DNA from: a virus
DNA length: 64,000 nucleotides
Direction: 5' to 3' (one strand)
IMG/VR virus record: IMGVR_UViG_3300027779_000011
Coordinates: 62,001-126,000 of that record
Numbering within the stretch: the first letter of the stretch is position 1; the number at the start of each line of letters is the position of its first letter. The position numbers and the translations under genes were made by a program. The notes under the pieces were generated by a model, which ran no database searches, was not told the origin of the DNA, and saw only the letters and a program-made list of their open reading frames with translations. This document shows, piece after piece, positions 33,701 to 42,575 of the stretch.

Positions 33701-35787
33701 TAAAGACATTCTCCACTTCTAACTCTGGTCCTAAATTTCTTATATTCACAAGAACCTTAGATAGGGATGAGAAGGGGAGCCATGAGAGCAAGACGTTTGA
33801 TAGCTGGTATCACTCACCCTCCAGCTATTTGAGTGATAGCCAGGGAAATGGCCTGCCTCTAACTGCAGATTATAGTTCTCGCGGTTCAGTCAGCGGCCTT
33901 CCTAGGCAGTCAGCAGAATTCCAATGGCTTCAGATATCTGATGTGCATCTTAATAGGGCGTATAAAATTCCAGCAGTTGGATTTTCTTCTTTCACCTGGG
34001 ATTGGCTAGAACGCCTTCTATCTTGGACAGAATCTATGTTCCCAGCTCACCATGGCGTCACTGGAGGAGTAAGGAGTAATGGGGGGCTGAACTTCGAAAA
34101 AGTGCTCAAGGGCCTGATCCCCTCGGCTAGCGACCCGTACGGAAACCCTATTTCGAGCCATACAGGTGTACCTATTAAGAGAATTACTAACGCGTGGAAT
34201 GGAGGGTTTTCCCCATTAACTGGATTACCCGATCTAAGTGAAGACGGATTGTCGGGGATCGTTGATGGCGTTACTCTGACTGACAGAACAATAAGCCTTG
34301 GAGATGACCTAATACTTCACCCGGTTGGCAAGGGAACGATTATCAGCAAGCTATCTGGAGCAGGTGATGAATATGCAACCCCCCTGACTATTATCATCAC
34401 TGAGGATATGTTCGATGCCGCTGCTGCTGGTGAGGATGGATATTTTTATTCTGCCAATTCAGATGGAACTTATACATTTTATTACAGATGCATAGATATG
34501 AAATATGACTTAGGTAAGGGTTACCCCTCGGAAGCAGATTTTGAGGCTATGGATAGAGTGCGGGTTGGAACCGCCCTCCAGGCTCAGTCTGATCAGGTTA
34601 GGACTGCAGATACATTTGAGATAATGGAGATAGGTCAGGGTTACAATATTGATAAGTTTTATATACCTTTTGAAAATGAAGTTGAGGATGAAGAGGATAT
34701 TACAAACTCTAGTGAGTTTGAGCTATTTTTGAGTGATCCTGAGTTTGCACAAGTTTTGGAAGTTGAGCCATTTTCTGTTTGGGCGTTTAGTATTACTGCG
34801 GTGGTAACTACACACAATACATCTTATGATGATGCAACGATGCATACTGCATTTGGTGGAAACAGGGGGATGCTTAGAACTGCAGTAATGAAGGCATGTG
34901 GAGGTATATCATATCCGGGGCTTCATAGTGGAGAATATGGTGACACAATCGACCTAACATCTGCGGTAGTGTTCTCCAATGATGAGAACGGCTTTGATAA
35001 GACCACGTATTCAGATGGTGCGCCGTCTTCAGGAGTAAATTCTCCAATTATGGTCAGCGGAACATCTGGAAATTATATGGATAACTATATGGATAACGAT
35101 GATGACGCCGGGTTTTATCTAAAAGTTGATGCGGGATCAACCGCAATTCCGTTTGGTGCAATGTCTTTTGCTCCATCTCATAAGGATTATTTGAGGTTGA
35201 TAATCGGAACAAGGCATCCGTGCAGGGTGGTGGCTAGGGTTGAGCTAACTCAGATATCAGGTATAGAGTCTTTTGTTGAAGACTACGAACTAGTATATCT
35301 TAAGTCCCAGGAAGAGAAGGTGGCTGGGGGCAAGACCCCAACATCTGTTATTGAAAAGGCGATTGACGAAATTAATGATAGCACTATTTTGGAAATAGAG
35401 GATTTCGATATACAGGAAGCTTCTGTTATAGCGAAAGGCAAACAGTTTGCTGACCTAACATCTAAAGAGCTTAAGAAGATTGTCACAATCGTTGATGCGA
35501 CAAAGGGTGCTTTGATAACATCAGATATTGAGTATGATGTACTTACTGTTGATTCTGTAAATGATAGCATAGAGCAGTATGGATTAGACACTGTAACACA
35601 GAAAGAGTTAGAGACTGCCTCGCTAGAAAGCGCAACCCTCGGTACAAGTATGGACACTTCAATTGATAAAGTGTCTCAAGATATCTCTGCAGAAATAGAC
35701 GCCTCAGTAGAGGCTCTCGGGGTTGACTTGAAAACAGATGCCAGCCTCAATGCTTATTTGGATAATAAAAATACTAAGCTATATTAA
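30712..35787 (+). CDS. Giant virion adhesin with YadA-head-like repeats
   Basis: A 1,691-residue protein. Residues ~470-810 contain many turns of the type S-x-I-x-G-G-x-x-N-x-I (for example GGEYNDI, GGKENTI, GGDENII, GGRDNFI, GGVANTI). This is the repeat of trimeric autotransporter (YadA-type) head domains, which build left-handed beta rolls. The N-terminal ~450 residues are beta-rich and may attach to the tail. The middle (~1060-1250) has several aromatic-rich segments. The last ~150 residues form helices that could be a trimeric coiled coil. It is probably the main receptor-binding tail fibre. No signal peptide is present, which argues for a virion part rather than a secreted bacterial adhesin. 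Confidence 0.85.
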   Translation: MSTKITFIGLDGDAELEAMLRDAASSDGEPTGTDGVVINIQSLEATWNITSEKWDIELIVKILASDDSLWTHWHYAINSTFSESGAAGGYMVLGGGLIKVISSVSPGAYSFAVVAVNGDHEAASNVDVTTVLLPVDGSATVITDALGIDGEETVSVNLLSLADELGIDKEDLVEAIVASTSVDTEVTSGTPLVGGKTYYKNAETIVTSQVANAWFGGERNQPSSIGLPSNDPKVIGIVHDGSLSLDGHAEKIMLTTSANIRGKLPHVNLSAQGDIDGPAVFKANVKTWPASEYVGKAIPEIDASTGEYYLDLSLLRAELEDMSGGAFEEYPDFSTTLFEEISSVQSEITLTDGLSFPDSGYVKIEEEFILYTGKTGDDILTGCVRGILPSAAPTEHSEGTVVRSIPDVIKTVHEKYTDIVISANVDERLDFVFGSSSPEFSADTFTHRNRFLFDKHNAAFRAGTVTGTYWNAAHRGIASAAFGYNGVAKGDATFVAGAFNYAETPGSVVMGFGSSIWEGDEESSTTSLGVASSSNTITGGEYNDIYNGYGSGALSGAINWVDFSRSSAIVSGEKNWIRGSCDERVNYSFIGSGYQNIINFSNGSGIVAGDENIIGGESTGSFIGAGENNNILTNEDATTSSGLKNVLKNRDKLIENSPFAPGVLADRWTCEDDDGYGRSERRKKMKDSGSSYFGTSFNSVIGGGKENTIVNADQSFVGGGDENIISVSRSSSILGGENNSIEPYIIITGPFGTGFHRSFSISPSYVSAIVGGRDNFIMADASASTIVGGVANTIVESEVGLLFGKDNASRKTPTTEVVTRFTHTTGYAAKSNLYGQHAHASGGFYSAGGSTSKSGAKYVKHTSSQTRKLMGYEDLSKTSGFLRTKDASSDVLLQKVINQDAKDISDEREFAEQVGSKKSDIIKAGQAKYISKVMESDPDPTTESIWSSNSDMHIGSAQTSVLTLRREVTFGDFLTQINPPMLFGEETEKVGYGFQEVKTFSTSNSGPKFLIFTRTLDRDEKGSHESKTFDSWYHSPSSYLSDSQGNGLPLTADYSSRGSVSGLPRQSAEFQWLQISDVHLNRAYKIPAVGFSSFTWDWLERLLSWTESMFPAHHGVTGGVRSNGGLNFEKVLKGLIPSASDPYGNPISSHTGVPIKRITNAWNGGFSPLTGLPDLSEDGLSGIVDGVTLTDRTISLGDDLILHPVGKGTIISKLSGAGDEYATPLTIIITEDMFDAAAAGEDGYFYSANSDGTYTFYYRCIDMKYDLGKGYPSEADFEAMDRVRVGTALQAQSDQVRTADTFEIMEIGQGYNIDKFYIPFENEVEDEEDITNSSEFELFLSDPEFAQVLEVEPFSVWAFSITAVVTTHNTSYDDATMHTAFGGNRGMLRTAVMKACGGISYPGLHSGEYGDTIDLTSAVVFSNDENGFDKTTYSDGAPSSGVNSPIMVSGTSGNYMDNYMDNDDDAGFYLKVDAGSTAIPFGAMSFAPSHKDYLRLIIGTRHPCRVVARVELTQISGIESFVEDYELVYLKSQEEKVAGGKTPTSVIEKAIDEINDSTILEIEDFDIQEASVIAKGKQFADLTSKELKKIVTIVDATKGALITSDIEYDVLTVDSVNDSIEQYGLDTVTQKELETASLESATLGTSMDTSIDKVSQDISAEIDASVEALGVDLKTDASLNAYLDNKNTKLY

Positions 35788-35827
35788 ATTATAATTTTAC
35801 AATTAGCCTTTTTATTCTATCGTATAA

Positions 35828-36178
35828 TTGTGGGTGGCTACTTTGGATGCATACTTGATACTCGGATGTAATGGAAATATTGACCCCGATGGGTTTTTAT
35901 ATTGTTCGGAAACATGCAACATTGTTATAGACCTGGCGGAGCCAGTATTCATTGGAGATGACAATCTTTTGGATTTTTTAGATGAAACGTGCAGGCTATT
36001 TGACAATCCAGAGTATAATTATAACGCTTGTATAAATATGATAACGATGCTATATCGAGACTACGAGTGTTTCGATGAGGATTTCTTGCACAAGCTTCAG
36101 TTTTATTTCAGAAACCATCGAAGTTGCGGTGTATATATAATGTTAATGACAAAGGAGGATTTTGATAATGTCAGATAA
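35828..36178 (+). CDS. Hypothetical protein, start uncertain
   Basis: About 115 residues, Cys-rich (six Cys), acidic and without a known motif. The frame opens at a TTG directly after TATAAT (35823-35828), and an in-frame GTG at 35834 is equally possible. Neither has a ribosome site, so it may be translated from a leaderless mRNA. Its end overlaps the next gene by 11 bases. Confidence 0.55.
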   Translation: MWVATLDAYLILGCNGNIDPDGFLYCSETCNIVIDLAEPVFIGDDNLLDFLDETCRLFDNPEYNYNACINMITMLYRDYECFDEDFLHKLQFYFRNHRSCGVYIMLMTKEDFDNVR

Positions 36179-36518
36179 AGTTTCACTTCCGGGGGGATCT
36201 AAGTACTTGGATTCGAAGAAAAGAACGGCTAAGGATAAGATAACTGACGCGTTTGATGGCTTTAAGTCTTTGCTTTCGGATAAGACTCATCCGGATAACC
36301 AGACTACTGCTTATCATAATAATGTCGTATCTATCCTAAACCGCCTCCTTGTATCTGCAGATGAGTTGGATGACTCAAACCCAGGCGAGGGTATCTTTGG
36401 GCTAATAATTTTAAGCCTAAGGTCCTCTCTGAAGTTAAAAGATGAAATCATAAAGGTAGAGGTCGAAAATAGGGAGCTCAGGATTGAGATAGAAAAGCTT
36501 AAAAAAAGAAATAGTTAA
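36168..36518 (+). CDS. Hypothetical helical protein
   Basis: A 116-residue protein with a strong AAAGGAGG site and ATG at 36168. The N-terminus is basic and Gly-rich. The C-terminal 50 residues form a coiled coil ending in KKRNS. It overlaps the next small gene by one base. It could be a dimeric accessory factor of the downstream replication genes (context only). Confidence 0.65.
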   Translation: MSDKVSLPGGSKYLDSKKRTAKDKITDAFDGFKSLLSDKTHPDNQTTAYHNNVVSILNRLLVSADELDDSNPGEGIFGLIILSLRSSLKLKDEIIKVEVENRELRIEIEKLKKRNS

Positions 36519-36697
36519 TGCAGGATAATATAAAAAATAAACTCATAAGGAAGATTTCCGAAATGTCTAAAAAGATTAGGGGCGTTGAGGATTTTTCTAA
36601 AAAAGTTGGAGTTAGCACAGATAGTGATGTCTACTATGCTTCTTTGAGGTCATATAAGGCAGCCCTTGAGGACATATTGCACAGTATAAAGGAGTAA
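36518..36697 (+). CDS. Very small helical protein
   Basis: A 59-residue ORF sharing one base with the previous stop (TAATG) and ending one base before the FtsK-like gene. It is mostly helical and charged, with no recognised domain. The exact fit between two genes and a sensible codon pattern support its being coding. Confidence 0.6.
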   Translation: MQDNIKNKLIRKISEMSKKIRGVEDFSKKVGVSTDSDVYYASLRSYKAALEDILHSIKE

Positions 36698-36698
36698 A

Positions 36699-37790
36699 AT
36701 GCTTGTTGAAAAAGTAGTTGATATATTTGAAACTAGAAAAGAAGAAAGGATGTTTCATGTTCTGAGGTCCTTTGGAGTGGCATGTGATGCCATTTCTTTA
36801 AACGAAAAGGAATATTTTGATATTTATGACATAAGGTTGTCCAGGGGTGTGAAACATTCTAAACTAGAAAAGCTATTGGTTGATATCGGACTCTCTATAT
36901 CCGCCCACTGCACACCAAAGGGCTCTGCTGTTATGAGGGACGGCATATACAGAATAGAGGTACAGACCAAGGAGATTGACAGCCCTACGTTTTCAGATAT
37001 ATACAGTAGAATGAATCGTAATTTGTATATGCCGATTAGTCTTGGTACTACAATTTCTGGTGATTATCTGGTTAAAGATTTAAATAGCCTTCCGAATCTT
37101 TTAATCGCGGGGATTCCAGGCTCTGGAAAGAGTATGATGCTACACTCAATAATATTGAGTTTAATGTCAAAAAATTGTGACATACATCTGGCTGATCCCA
37201 AGATGGTTGAATTTGGAATGTATGAAAGAATGAGTTCCGTATCCTCTGTGGAAAACTCAGTAGAAGACATATCAGAGAGGATCGAGGCTATAAGGCAAGA
37301 GATGGATGCGAGGTTTATATTATTGAAAAAATATGGATGCAGAAACGTTCATGAGTTTAATGATAGAGGTTCTAAAAAACATATGAAGCCTATTGTTTTG
37401 ATTATCGATGAGTGGGCGGATATCTTCCTACAGGATAAAAAGATAGAAAAGCCTCTGTGTTTTATAGCACAAAAAGGTCGCGCTGCTGGTGTATCAATTG
37501 TGTTGGCAACACAGAGGCCATCCTCCAATGTGATATCTGGGCTGATAAAGGCAAACTTTTCTGGTAGGATAGCATTAAAGACCACTTCTGCGATAGACAG
37601 CAGGGTTATTTTAGATAGAACTGGTGCGGAGAAAATTCTTGATATAGGAACTGGTATATATGTTGATCACACAACTCCATCGCCAGTTATGTTCAGGTCT
37701 CCATATATAGAGAGTATTCCGCTAGAGATAGAGAGATGTGGGTATGATGACGGATGTAATAAACCATTTTGGAAAAAGTTCTGGACTTGA
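36699..37790 (+). CDS. FtsK/SpoIIIE-like DNA translocase motor
   Basis: A 363-residue soluble FtsK-type ATPase. Walker A IPGSGKS is near residue 139, followed by DPKMVEFGMYE, Walker B VLIIDEWAD, and RAAGVSIVLATQRPSSNVISG with NFSGRIALK. Those are the standard FtsK motor motifs in order. The membrane domain and the gamma DNA-reading domain are missing. A short N-terminal domain of about 110 residues resembles the FtsK alpha domain. It may move DNA during replication, segregation or packaging. It heads a run of DNA-processing genes, with GGAG before its ATG. Confidence 0.92.
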   Translation: MLVEKVVDIFETRKEERMFHVLRSFGVACDAISLNEKEYFDIYDIRLSRGVKHSKLEKLLVDIGLSISAHCTPKGSAVMRDGIYRIEVQTKEIDSPTFSDIYSRMNRNLYMPISLGTTISGDYLVKDLNSLPNLLIAGIPGSGKSMMLHSIILSLMSKNCDIHLADPKMVEFGMYERMSSVSSVENSVEDISERIEAIRQEMDARFILLKKYGCRNVHEFNDRGSKKHMKPIVLIIDEWADIFLQDKKIEKPLCFIAQKGRAAGVSIVLATQRPSSNVISGLIKANFSGRIALKTTSAIDSRVILDRTGAEKILDIGTGIYVDHTTPSPVMFRSPYIESIPLEIERCGYDDGCNKPFWKKFWT

Positions 37791-37792
37791 TT

Positions 37793-38332
37793 ATGAAAAG
37801 AGCTTCGAAGCAAGACATTTTAGATAACATAAGTATAAAAGACATAGCCCGTGAGAACTCCATTGGTCTTGAGTCTATTCTTAGTGGGAACTTTACGCAC
37901 CGATGCCGGTGCCCGTCAAAGGATCATAAGCATGGTCTTGAGAGAACAAGCTCACTATACATTGATTCTGTTAATAATAATTTTTACTGCTTTGGCTGCA
38001 CTTCATCATCAAACGTAATAGACTTTCATATGCTATGTAAGGATGTTACTTTTTCGGACGCAATCTTGGAACTTGGGAAAAGGATCGATGTAGAGTTAAT
38101 AAAGCCAAGAAAGTTTCACATAGTAAAAAATAACTTTTCTATATTTGTTGAAATTTCAAAAGCAATAAGGGGTTATATAATGTCCAATAAGAAAGACATG
38201 CTGTGGGTAGACAAGCTATGCGAGAGGGTTGATCTGTACTATGAAAAAATTGGCTACGAGGACATACTCTCCGCTAGAAAAATACTATCGAATGTTAAAG
38301 ATGCAATATCAAAAAGGGAGGGTCTAAGATGA
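37793..38332 (+). CDS. Primase zinc-binding domain (CHC2 type), stand-alone
   Basis: A 179-residue protein whose first half is a DnaG-type zinc finger: a Cys-Arg-Cys-Pro start, then DHKHG, the strand SLYID, FYCFGC and the helix VIDFHM. This domain reads primase recognition sites on single-stranded DNA. The catalytic domain of DnaG is absent from this protein and lies in a separate gene 24 kb away (62681-63430), so the primase is split. The C-terminal ~80 residues are helical and may form the bridge to the catalytic protein. It overlaps the SbcD gene by four bases. Confidence 0.88.
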   Translation: MKRASKQDILDNISIKDIARENSIGLESILSGNFTHRCRCPSKDHKHGLERTSSLYIDSVNNNFYCFGCTSSSNVIDFHMLCKDVTFSDAILELGKRIDVELIKPRKFHIVKNNFSIFVEISKAIRGYIMSNKKDMLWVDKLCERVDLYYEKIGYEDILSARKILSNVKDAISKREGLR

Positions 38333-39504
38333 GGGTCGTTATTTGCGGAGACAGTCATATAGGCGCAACGTTTGGGCTGGGCAAATCCAATGGGTCTGGT
38401 GGAAATACAAGGGTTGATGATTATGAAAAAAGTCTTAATTATATTGTAGATTACTGTATATCAGAAGGTGTTGACGCATTTGTTCAAACCGGAGACATGT
38501 TCGAGTCAAGGTCACCCTCTCCAGAGCATATGGATATTGTTGATAGCGCTCTTAAGAAGTTGTCTGATGCAAATATAACAAGCGTAGTTATAATGGGTAA
38601 TCACGATTATAGAAGGTCTGGAGATTCGTTCACTAGCGCAATATCTTCATTGCCGGCAAAAAACTATCCAAACGTTAGGCTAGTTCTTGAGCCTCAAAAC
38701 ATTCTAATATCAAATGACTTAGGAGAGGGCGTGAATGTAGTTCTTATTCCATATAGGGATAGAAGGATGTATGATGGTGAAAACATAAGAGAGCAGTCTC
38801 AAAATTATAATATTCACATTAAGTCAATTATTGATTCGATATCGAATAAGCATCCAATAATGTCGGTCGGCCACAATTTCTTTTACGAGGGAAGCTATAA
38901 CGACTATGGCGGAACTGAGATATTAGCGGGGGTAAATGTTTTTTCAGACTGCAATCTTGCTGTCATGGGCCACCTGCATACTTTTAGAGAGCTTTCGTGT
39001 AAAAGCACAAAGGCTATATATATTGGCTCCATGGAGAAGGTCAACTTTGGTGATGAGAATATAGATAAGTTTTTCATAGACTACTGCTCTAAGGGGGATA
39101 TCGCTAGATATAAAAAGGTACCAGCACGAGAGCTGCTGTCTATTGACATAGACTTGCGTGACTGTGATGTATCAAATATAAATACCTCTATCGAAGAAAG
39201 GCTGAAGTCTTTAAATGTGGATAATAAGATAGTAAAAATAAAAACAACAATAAGTGAGCAATTACTGTCATCTATAAACAAAAATTCTATAGAGAAGATG
39301 GCGTATTCCTTTGGGGCGTTTGTAGTATCAAGAGTTGCGATAGAGACCATAGCCTCTAGGATTGTTAGAGATACTTCGATACTTTCCAAAAATGATGATT
39401 TTTCAATGTTCAAAGCCTTTGTTGAGGCTCAGAGTTTAGGTAAAAGGACAAAAGAAAGTATTTTGTCCGAGGCTAAAATAATTATGAATGATAAGGATGG
39501 TTAA
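38329..39504 (+). CDS. SbcD/Mre11-type nuclease (T4 gp47-like)
   Basis: A 391-residue Mre11-family nuclease. Phosphoesterase motifs in order are CGDSHIG, TGDMFE, MGNHDYR, VGHNF and MGHLH. With its Rad50-like partner it trims DNA ends for recombination-based repair and replication. The C-terminal ~130 residues are the helical capping and partner-binding part. The start overlaps the primase zinc-domain gene, and the stop TAATG overlaps the SbcC start. The gene order (47 then 46) is as in T4-like phages. Confidence 0.95.
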   Translation: MRVVICGDSHIGATFGLGKSNGSGGNTRVDDYEKSLNYIVDYCISEGVDAFVQTGDMFESRSPSPEHMDIVDSALKKLSDANITSVVIMGNHDYRRSGDSFTSAISSLPAKNYPNVRLVLEPQNILISNDLGEGVNVVLIPYRDRRMYDGENIREQSQNYNIHIKSIIDSISNKHPIMSVGHNFFYEGSYNDYGGTEILAGVNVFSDCNLAVMGHLHTFRELSCKSTKAIYIGSMEKVNFGDENIDKFFIDYCSKGDIARYKKVPARELLSIDIDLRDCDVSNINTSIEERLKSLNVDNKIVKIKTTISEQLLSSINKNSIEKMAYSFGAFVVSRVAIETIASRIVRDTSILSKNDDFSMFKAFVEAQSLGKRTKESILSEAKIIMNDKDG

Positions 39505-41609
39505 TGCTTCCAATAAAACTAAAACTAGAAAACTTTTTTTCACATAGAAATTGCTCTGTTGATTTTTCAAAATTCGAATCAGCATTATTATTAGGCAACA
39601 CTGAAGGTGACTATACCAAATCTAATGGATCTGGTAAAAGTGCGGTGTTCGAAGGAATATTGTGGTGTCTGTTTAACAAGTCTAGAGCATCGATGATGGA
39701 TGATATAGTCCTATGGGGAGAAACTCACTGTTCTGCTACATTTGATTTTTCAAAGTCTGGGTACTCATACAGGGTAAAGAGATCTAGGAATAAAATAAAC
39801 TCGACATCTTTGGTTGAGTTTTATAAATTAAATGAAAAAGATGAATGGCAGAATATATCTGGCTCGACCTCTGGAGATACTTCTAAGAAAATTCAAGATA
39901 CTATAAAGCTTGATTCTAAGACTTTTACAAATTCAATATACTTTAGGCAAAACGATATATCTGAATTTGCAGAGTCTGAGCCGTCAAAGCGAAAAGAAAT
40001 TTTGAAGTCGATAATAGATATATCCAAATGGGATGAGTATGAAAAAAGCGCTAAAAAAGAAATAAGGAGTATAAGTAGTGAGTGTAAGATTCTGGAGGCA
40101 AAGTCAGAGGGCCTTGCTGAAGATGAAGAGGCCTTATCCTGTCTTGGCGAAGACCTCTTACTCATATCTATGTCTCTGGATGAAAAAAGCAGCAAAGCAG
40201 ATCAGCTTAGAGAGACTATAGAGAATAATAATGTGGAATACTTAGCCATGAAAAAAACTCTAGATACTGATTCTTACGATTCTATAGTCGACAATATTGA
40301 AAAGCTGAAGAGCAATGGAAGGAATGGCAGTGAAAAGTTATCTCTAGCCTTAGATCAGATATCCAAAATAGAGTTAGACTTAGTGGGTGCGAAAAAAACA
40401 CTTAACAGGAAGAGCAATGAGATTATATCTATAGTTATTTCTGATAAAAATCAAAATTATCTTGATGATATTAATAAAGATATTTTGAAATGCAAAACAG
40501 ATATATCTTTATCAAAAGAGATGATTAACAAAATAAACTTAAACGATCTAAATAATGATAATTGTGATTTCTGTGGTCAGGATATATCGAGAGGCCTCCA
40601 CGATAAAATTTTGCACGATAATAGTGTTAAAATAAACAAATATAATGATGCCATAGAGATATCAGAGGGAGAGCTTGTATTGCTAGAATCTGATAAAAAA
40701 GACTGTAAAGAGAATATATTAAAAATACGAAGACTGGGACAGTTGAATAGTGAATTATCTCCAGCAAAAAAAGAAGTAGAGATATTGAGATCTAGAAAAA
40801 ATACTCTTGATAATGACAAGGAATCTTTAGGACTAGTTTTGAGCAATACGAGAGCGGAACTAAGTGTGCTAAAAGATTCCTTGAATATGCTGAAGGATGA
40901 TAATTTTAAAGCCCTAAGGGAAAGGTCGGCTTCGATGAAGCAGCGGTATTCTGATTTGCGTAATATTATAAATCAAGAGCATCAAGAGGTTGGTGCGCTT
41001 AAGCAAAAGATATCTATAACACAGGATATTTTGGAGCAGAAAAGAAAAAGTAGGGAAGACTTGCTTGAGAGAAAGAAACGAATACAGCTATTTGAAAGAC
41101 TGTCAAAGTTTTTTGGAAAAAATGGAATACAGACTATTCTTTTAGACGCAGTAATAGAAGATCTGGAAAAGAGTGCTAATAATATTTTATCATCAATCTG
41201 CAATGAGCCCTCGGCTATAATGTTAGATACACAAAGAGTCGGATCAGACGGAATATCAATAATAGAAACTTTAGATCTGAGGGTCAGGCGGGATAGCGTT
41301 ATACAAAATTTTAAGTCACTCAGCGGAGGTGAGCAGTTTAGGATATCTCTCGCACTAAGAATAGCGCTAAGTGAGATGTCAAGCCTTCATGGTGGCTCAA
41401 GCCTCGAAATGTTGCTTCTTGATGAGATAAACTCCCCATTGGACAAGCATGGAACAGAGACATTATTTTTGAGCGTAATAAAGTCTTTAGAAAAGAAATA
41501 TAAGATTTTAATAATAACTCATGATGACTCTCTAAAAGAAAAGTTTGATAACATATTAAATGTTACAAAAGTTAACGGAGAGAGTATTGTTGAGTTCACA
41601 ACAAGGTAA
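39504..41609 (+). CDS. SbcC/Rad50-type ATPase (T4 gp46-like)
   Basis: A 701-residue SMC-like ATPase: Walker A SNGSGKSA near residue 41, long coiled coils, and a zinc hook CDFCGQ near residue 354. The signature LSGGEQFRISLALRIAL is near residue 605, followed by Walker B MLLLDEINSPLD. It pairs with the SbcD protein directly upstream. At 701 residues it is shorter than E. coli SbcC (over 1,000) and nearer T4 gp46. All ATPase motifs are intact. Confidence 0.96.
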   Translation: MLPIKLKLENFFSHRNCSVDFSKFESALLLGNTEGDYTKSNGSGKSAVFEGILWCLFNKSRASMMDDIVLWGETHCSATFDFSKSGYSYRVKRSRNKINSTSLVEFYKLNEKDEWQNISGSTSGDTSKKIQDTIKLDSKTFTNSIYFRQNDISEFAESEPSKRKEILKSIIDISKWDEYEKSAKKEIRSISSECKILEAKSEGLAEDEEALSCLGEDLLLISMSLDEKSSKADQLRETIENNNVEYLAMKKTLDTDSYDSIVDNIEKLKSNGRNGSEKLSLALDQISKIELDLVGAKKTLNRKSNEIISIVISDKNQNYLDDINKDILKCKTDISLSKEMINKINLNDLNNDNCDFCGQDISRGLHDKILHDNSVKINKYNDAIEISEGELVLLESDKKDCKENILKIRRLGQLNSELSPAKKEVEILRSRKNTLDNDKESLGLVLSNTRAELSVLKDSLNMLKDDNFKALRERSASMKQRYSDLRNIINQEHQEVGALKQKISITQDILEQKRKSREDLLERKKRIQLFERLSKFFGKNGIQTILLDAVIEDLEKSANNILSSICNEPSAIMLDTQRVGSDGISIIETLDLRVRRDSVIQNFKSLSGGEQFRISLALRIALSEMSSLHGGSSLEMLLLDEINSPLDKHGTETLFLSVIKSLEKKYKILIITHDDSLKEKFDNILNVTKVNGESIVEFTTR

Positions 41610-41651
41610 TAATTATATATTTATTAAAATGATATATTTTTGGAGTGAAAT

Positions 41652-42566
41652 ATGAGTACATTAGCAATTACATTGATCGAAAGCCCTACGGATCTTGTGT
41701 CTGGAATCCCAGAGTATATAGCATTTAGCACAAGTTCTCCGGCAACTGTTTTTTACACGGTTGATGGCACTGTGCCTACAAGTGGCTCGTTTATGGCGGC
41801 AGGAAACATTTACCTATCATCACACTGGTCAGAACAGTGGGTTTTAAAAAAGAACGACACTATTACGATTAAGGCTTATGCCGTTTCTGGAGATATGGAG
41901 TCTTCGGTTTTAACACAAAAATACAATACTGGGCAGCTGGACTTGGACAGAGTCAGGCTATTTAGCGAGGAGGGGATAAGGGTTCTTCCTCACGGTGGAG
42001 ACGTTGTAGACAACTTATCATACACATCATCCGGTGATAACGCACAGGAGACTGCTATACCGTTTAACGATCTAGATATAAAGGCATCTACAACTGATCA
42101 TAGGGGGATCGCCATATCTGGAACTACTGTTGGTTTCATTAACAAGGTTGGTGGAAAGGCTTCGCCAGATTATAATGATATTTCTCATGTAAACAATAAT
42201 TACAACTTTGATCCAAAGGCGAAGGTTATCGTTATAGACGGAACCACACAGGCAAAAACTGACGAACAAGTAGTTAGAATTATAAATAGGCCTTACAATA
42301 CAATGCATCCCTTGGATAAGGATAAGGATGATTGGTACAACGACCACTTGAAGCAAAATCCAACCATATCTGGAAATCTAGTTAGGCAGGTTTATGACAA
42401 GTCCACTGGATATGTGACGTTTTATTATTACGAAAGCAGAGATTCTAGGTGGATTATCTCAAAACAAAAAGTGGATGGAGATAACTTCTCCATACAGACC
42501 CCATCCGTTCAGACTCCATTTGTTTTTAAATGGATAAACGATAGATCAATGACAAAAATATACTGA
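41652..42566 (+). CDS. Probable virion protein with chitobiase-C-like domain
   Basis: A 304-residue beta-rich protein. Residues ~15-90 match the CHB_HEX_C/FN3-like fold: PEYIAFSTSSPATVFYTVDG then VPTSG and a later TITIKAYAVSGD. This domain is common in surface and phage structural proteins. The rest is Asp- and Asn-rich and ends in an aromatic segment. It lies among replication genes, which is unusual for a structural gene. GGAGTG precedes the ATG. It may decorate the virion or bind polysaccharide (inference). Confidence 0.72.
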   Translation: MSTLAITLIESPTDLVSGIPEYIAFSTSSPATVFYTVDGTVPTSGSFMAAGNIYLSSHWSEQWVLKKNDTITIKAYAVSGDMESSVLTQKYNTGQLDLDRVRLFSEEGIRVLPHGGDVVDNLSYTSSGDNAQETAIPFNDLDIKASTTDHRGIAISGTTVGFINKVGGKASPDYNDISHVNNNYNFDPKAKVIVIDGTTQAKTDEQVVRIINRPYNTMHPLDKDKDDWYNDHLKQNPTISGNLVRQVYDKSTGYVTFYYYESRDSRWIISKQKVDGDNFSIQTPSVQTPFVFKWINDRSMTKIY

Positions 42567-42575
42567 GGTTAAAAT

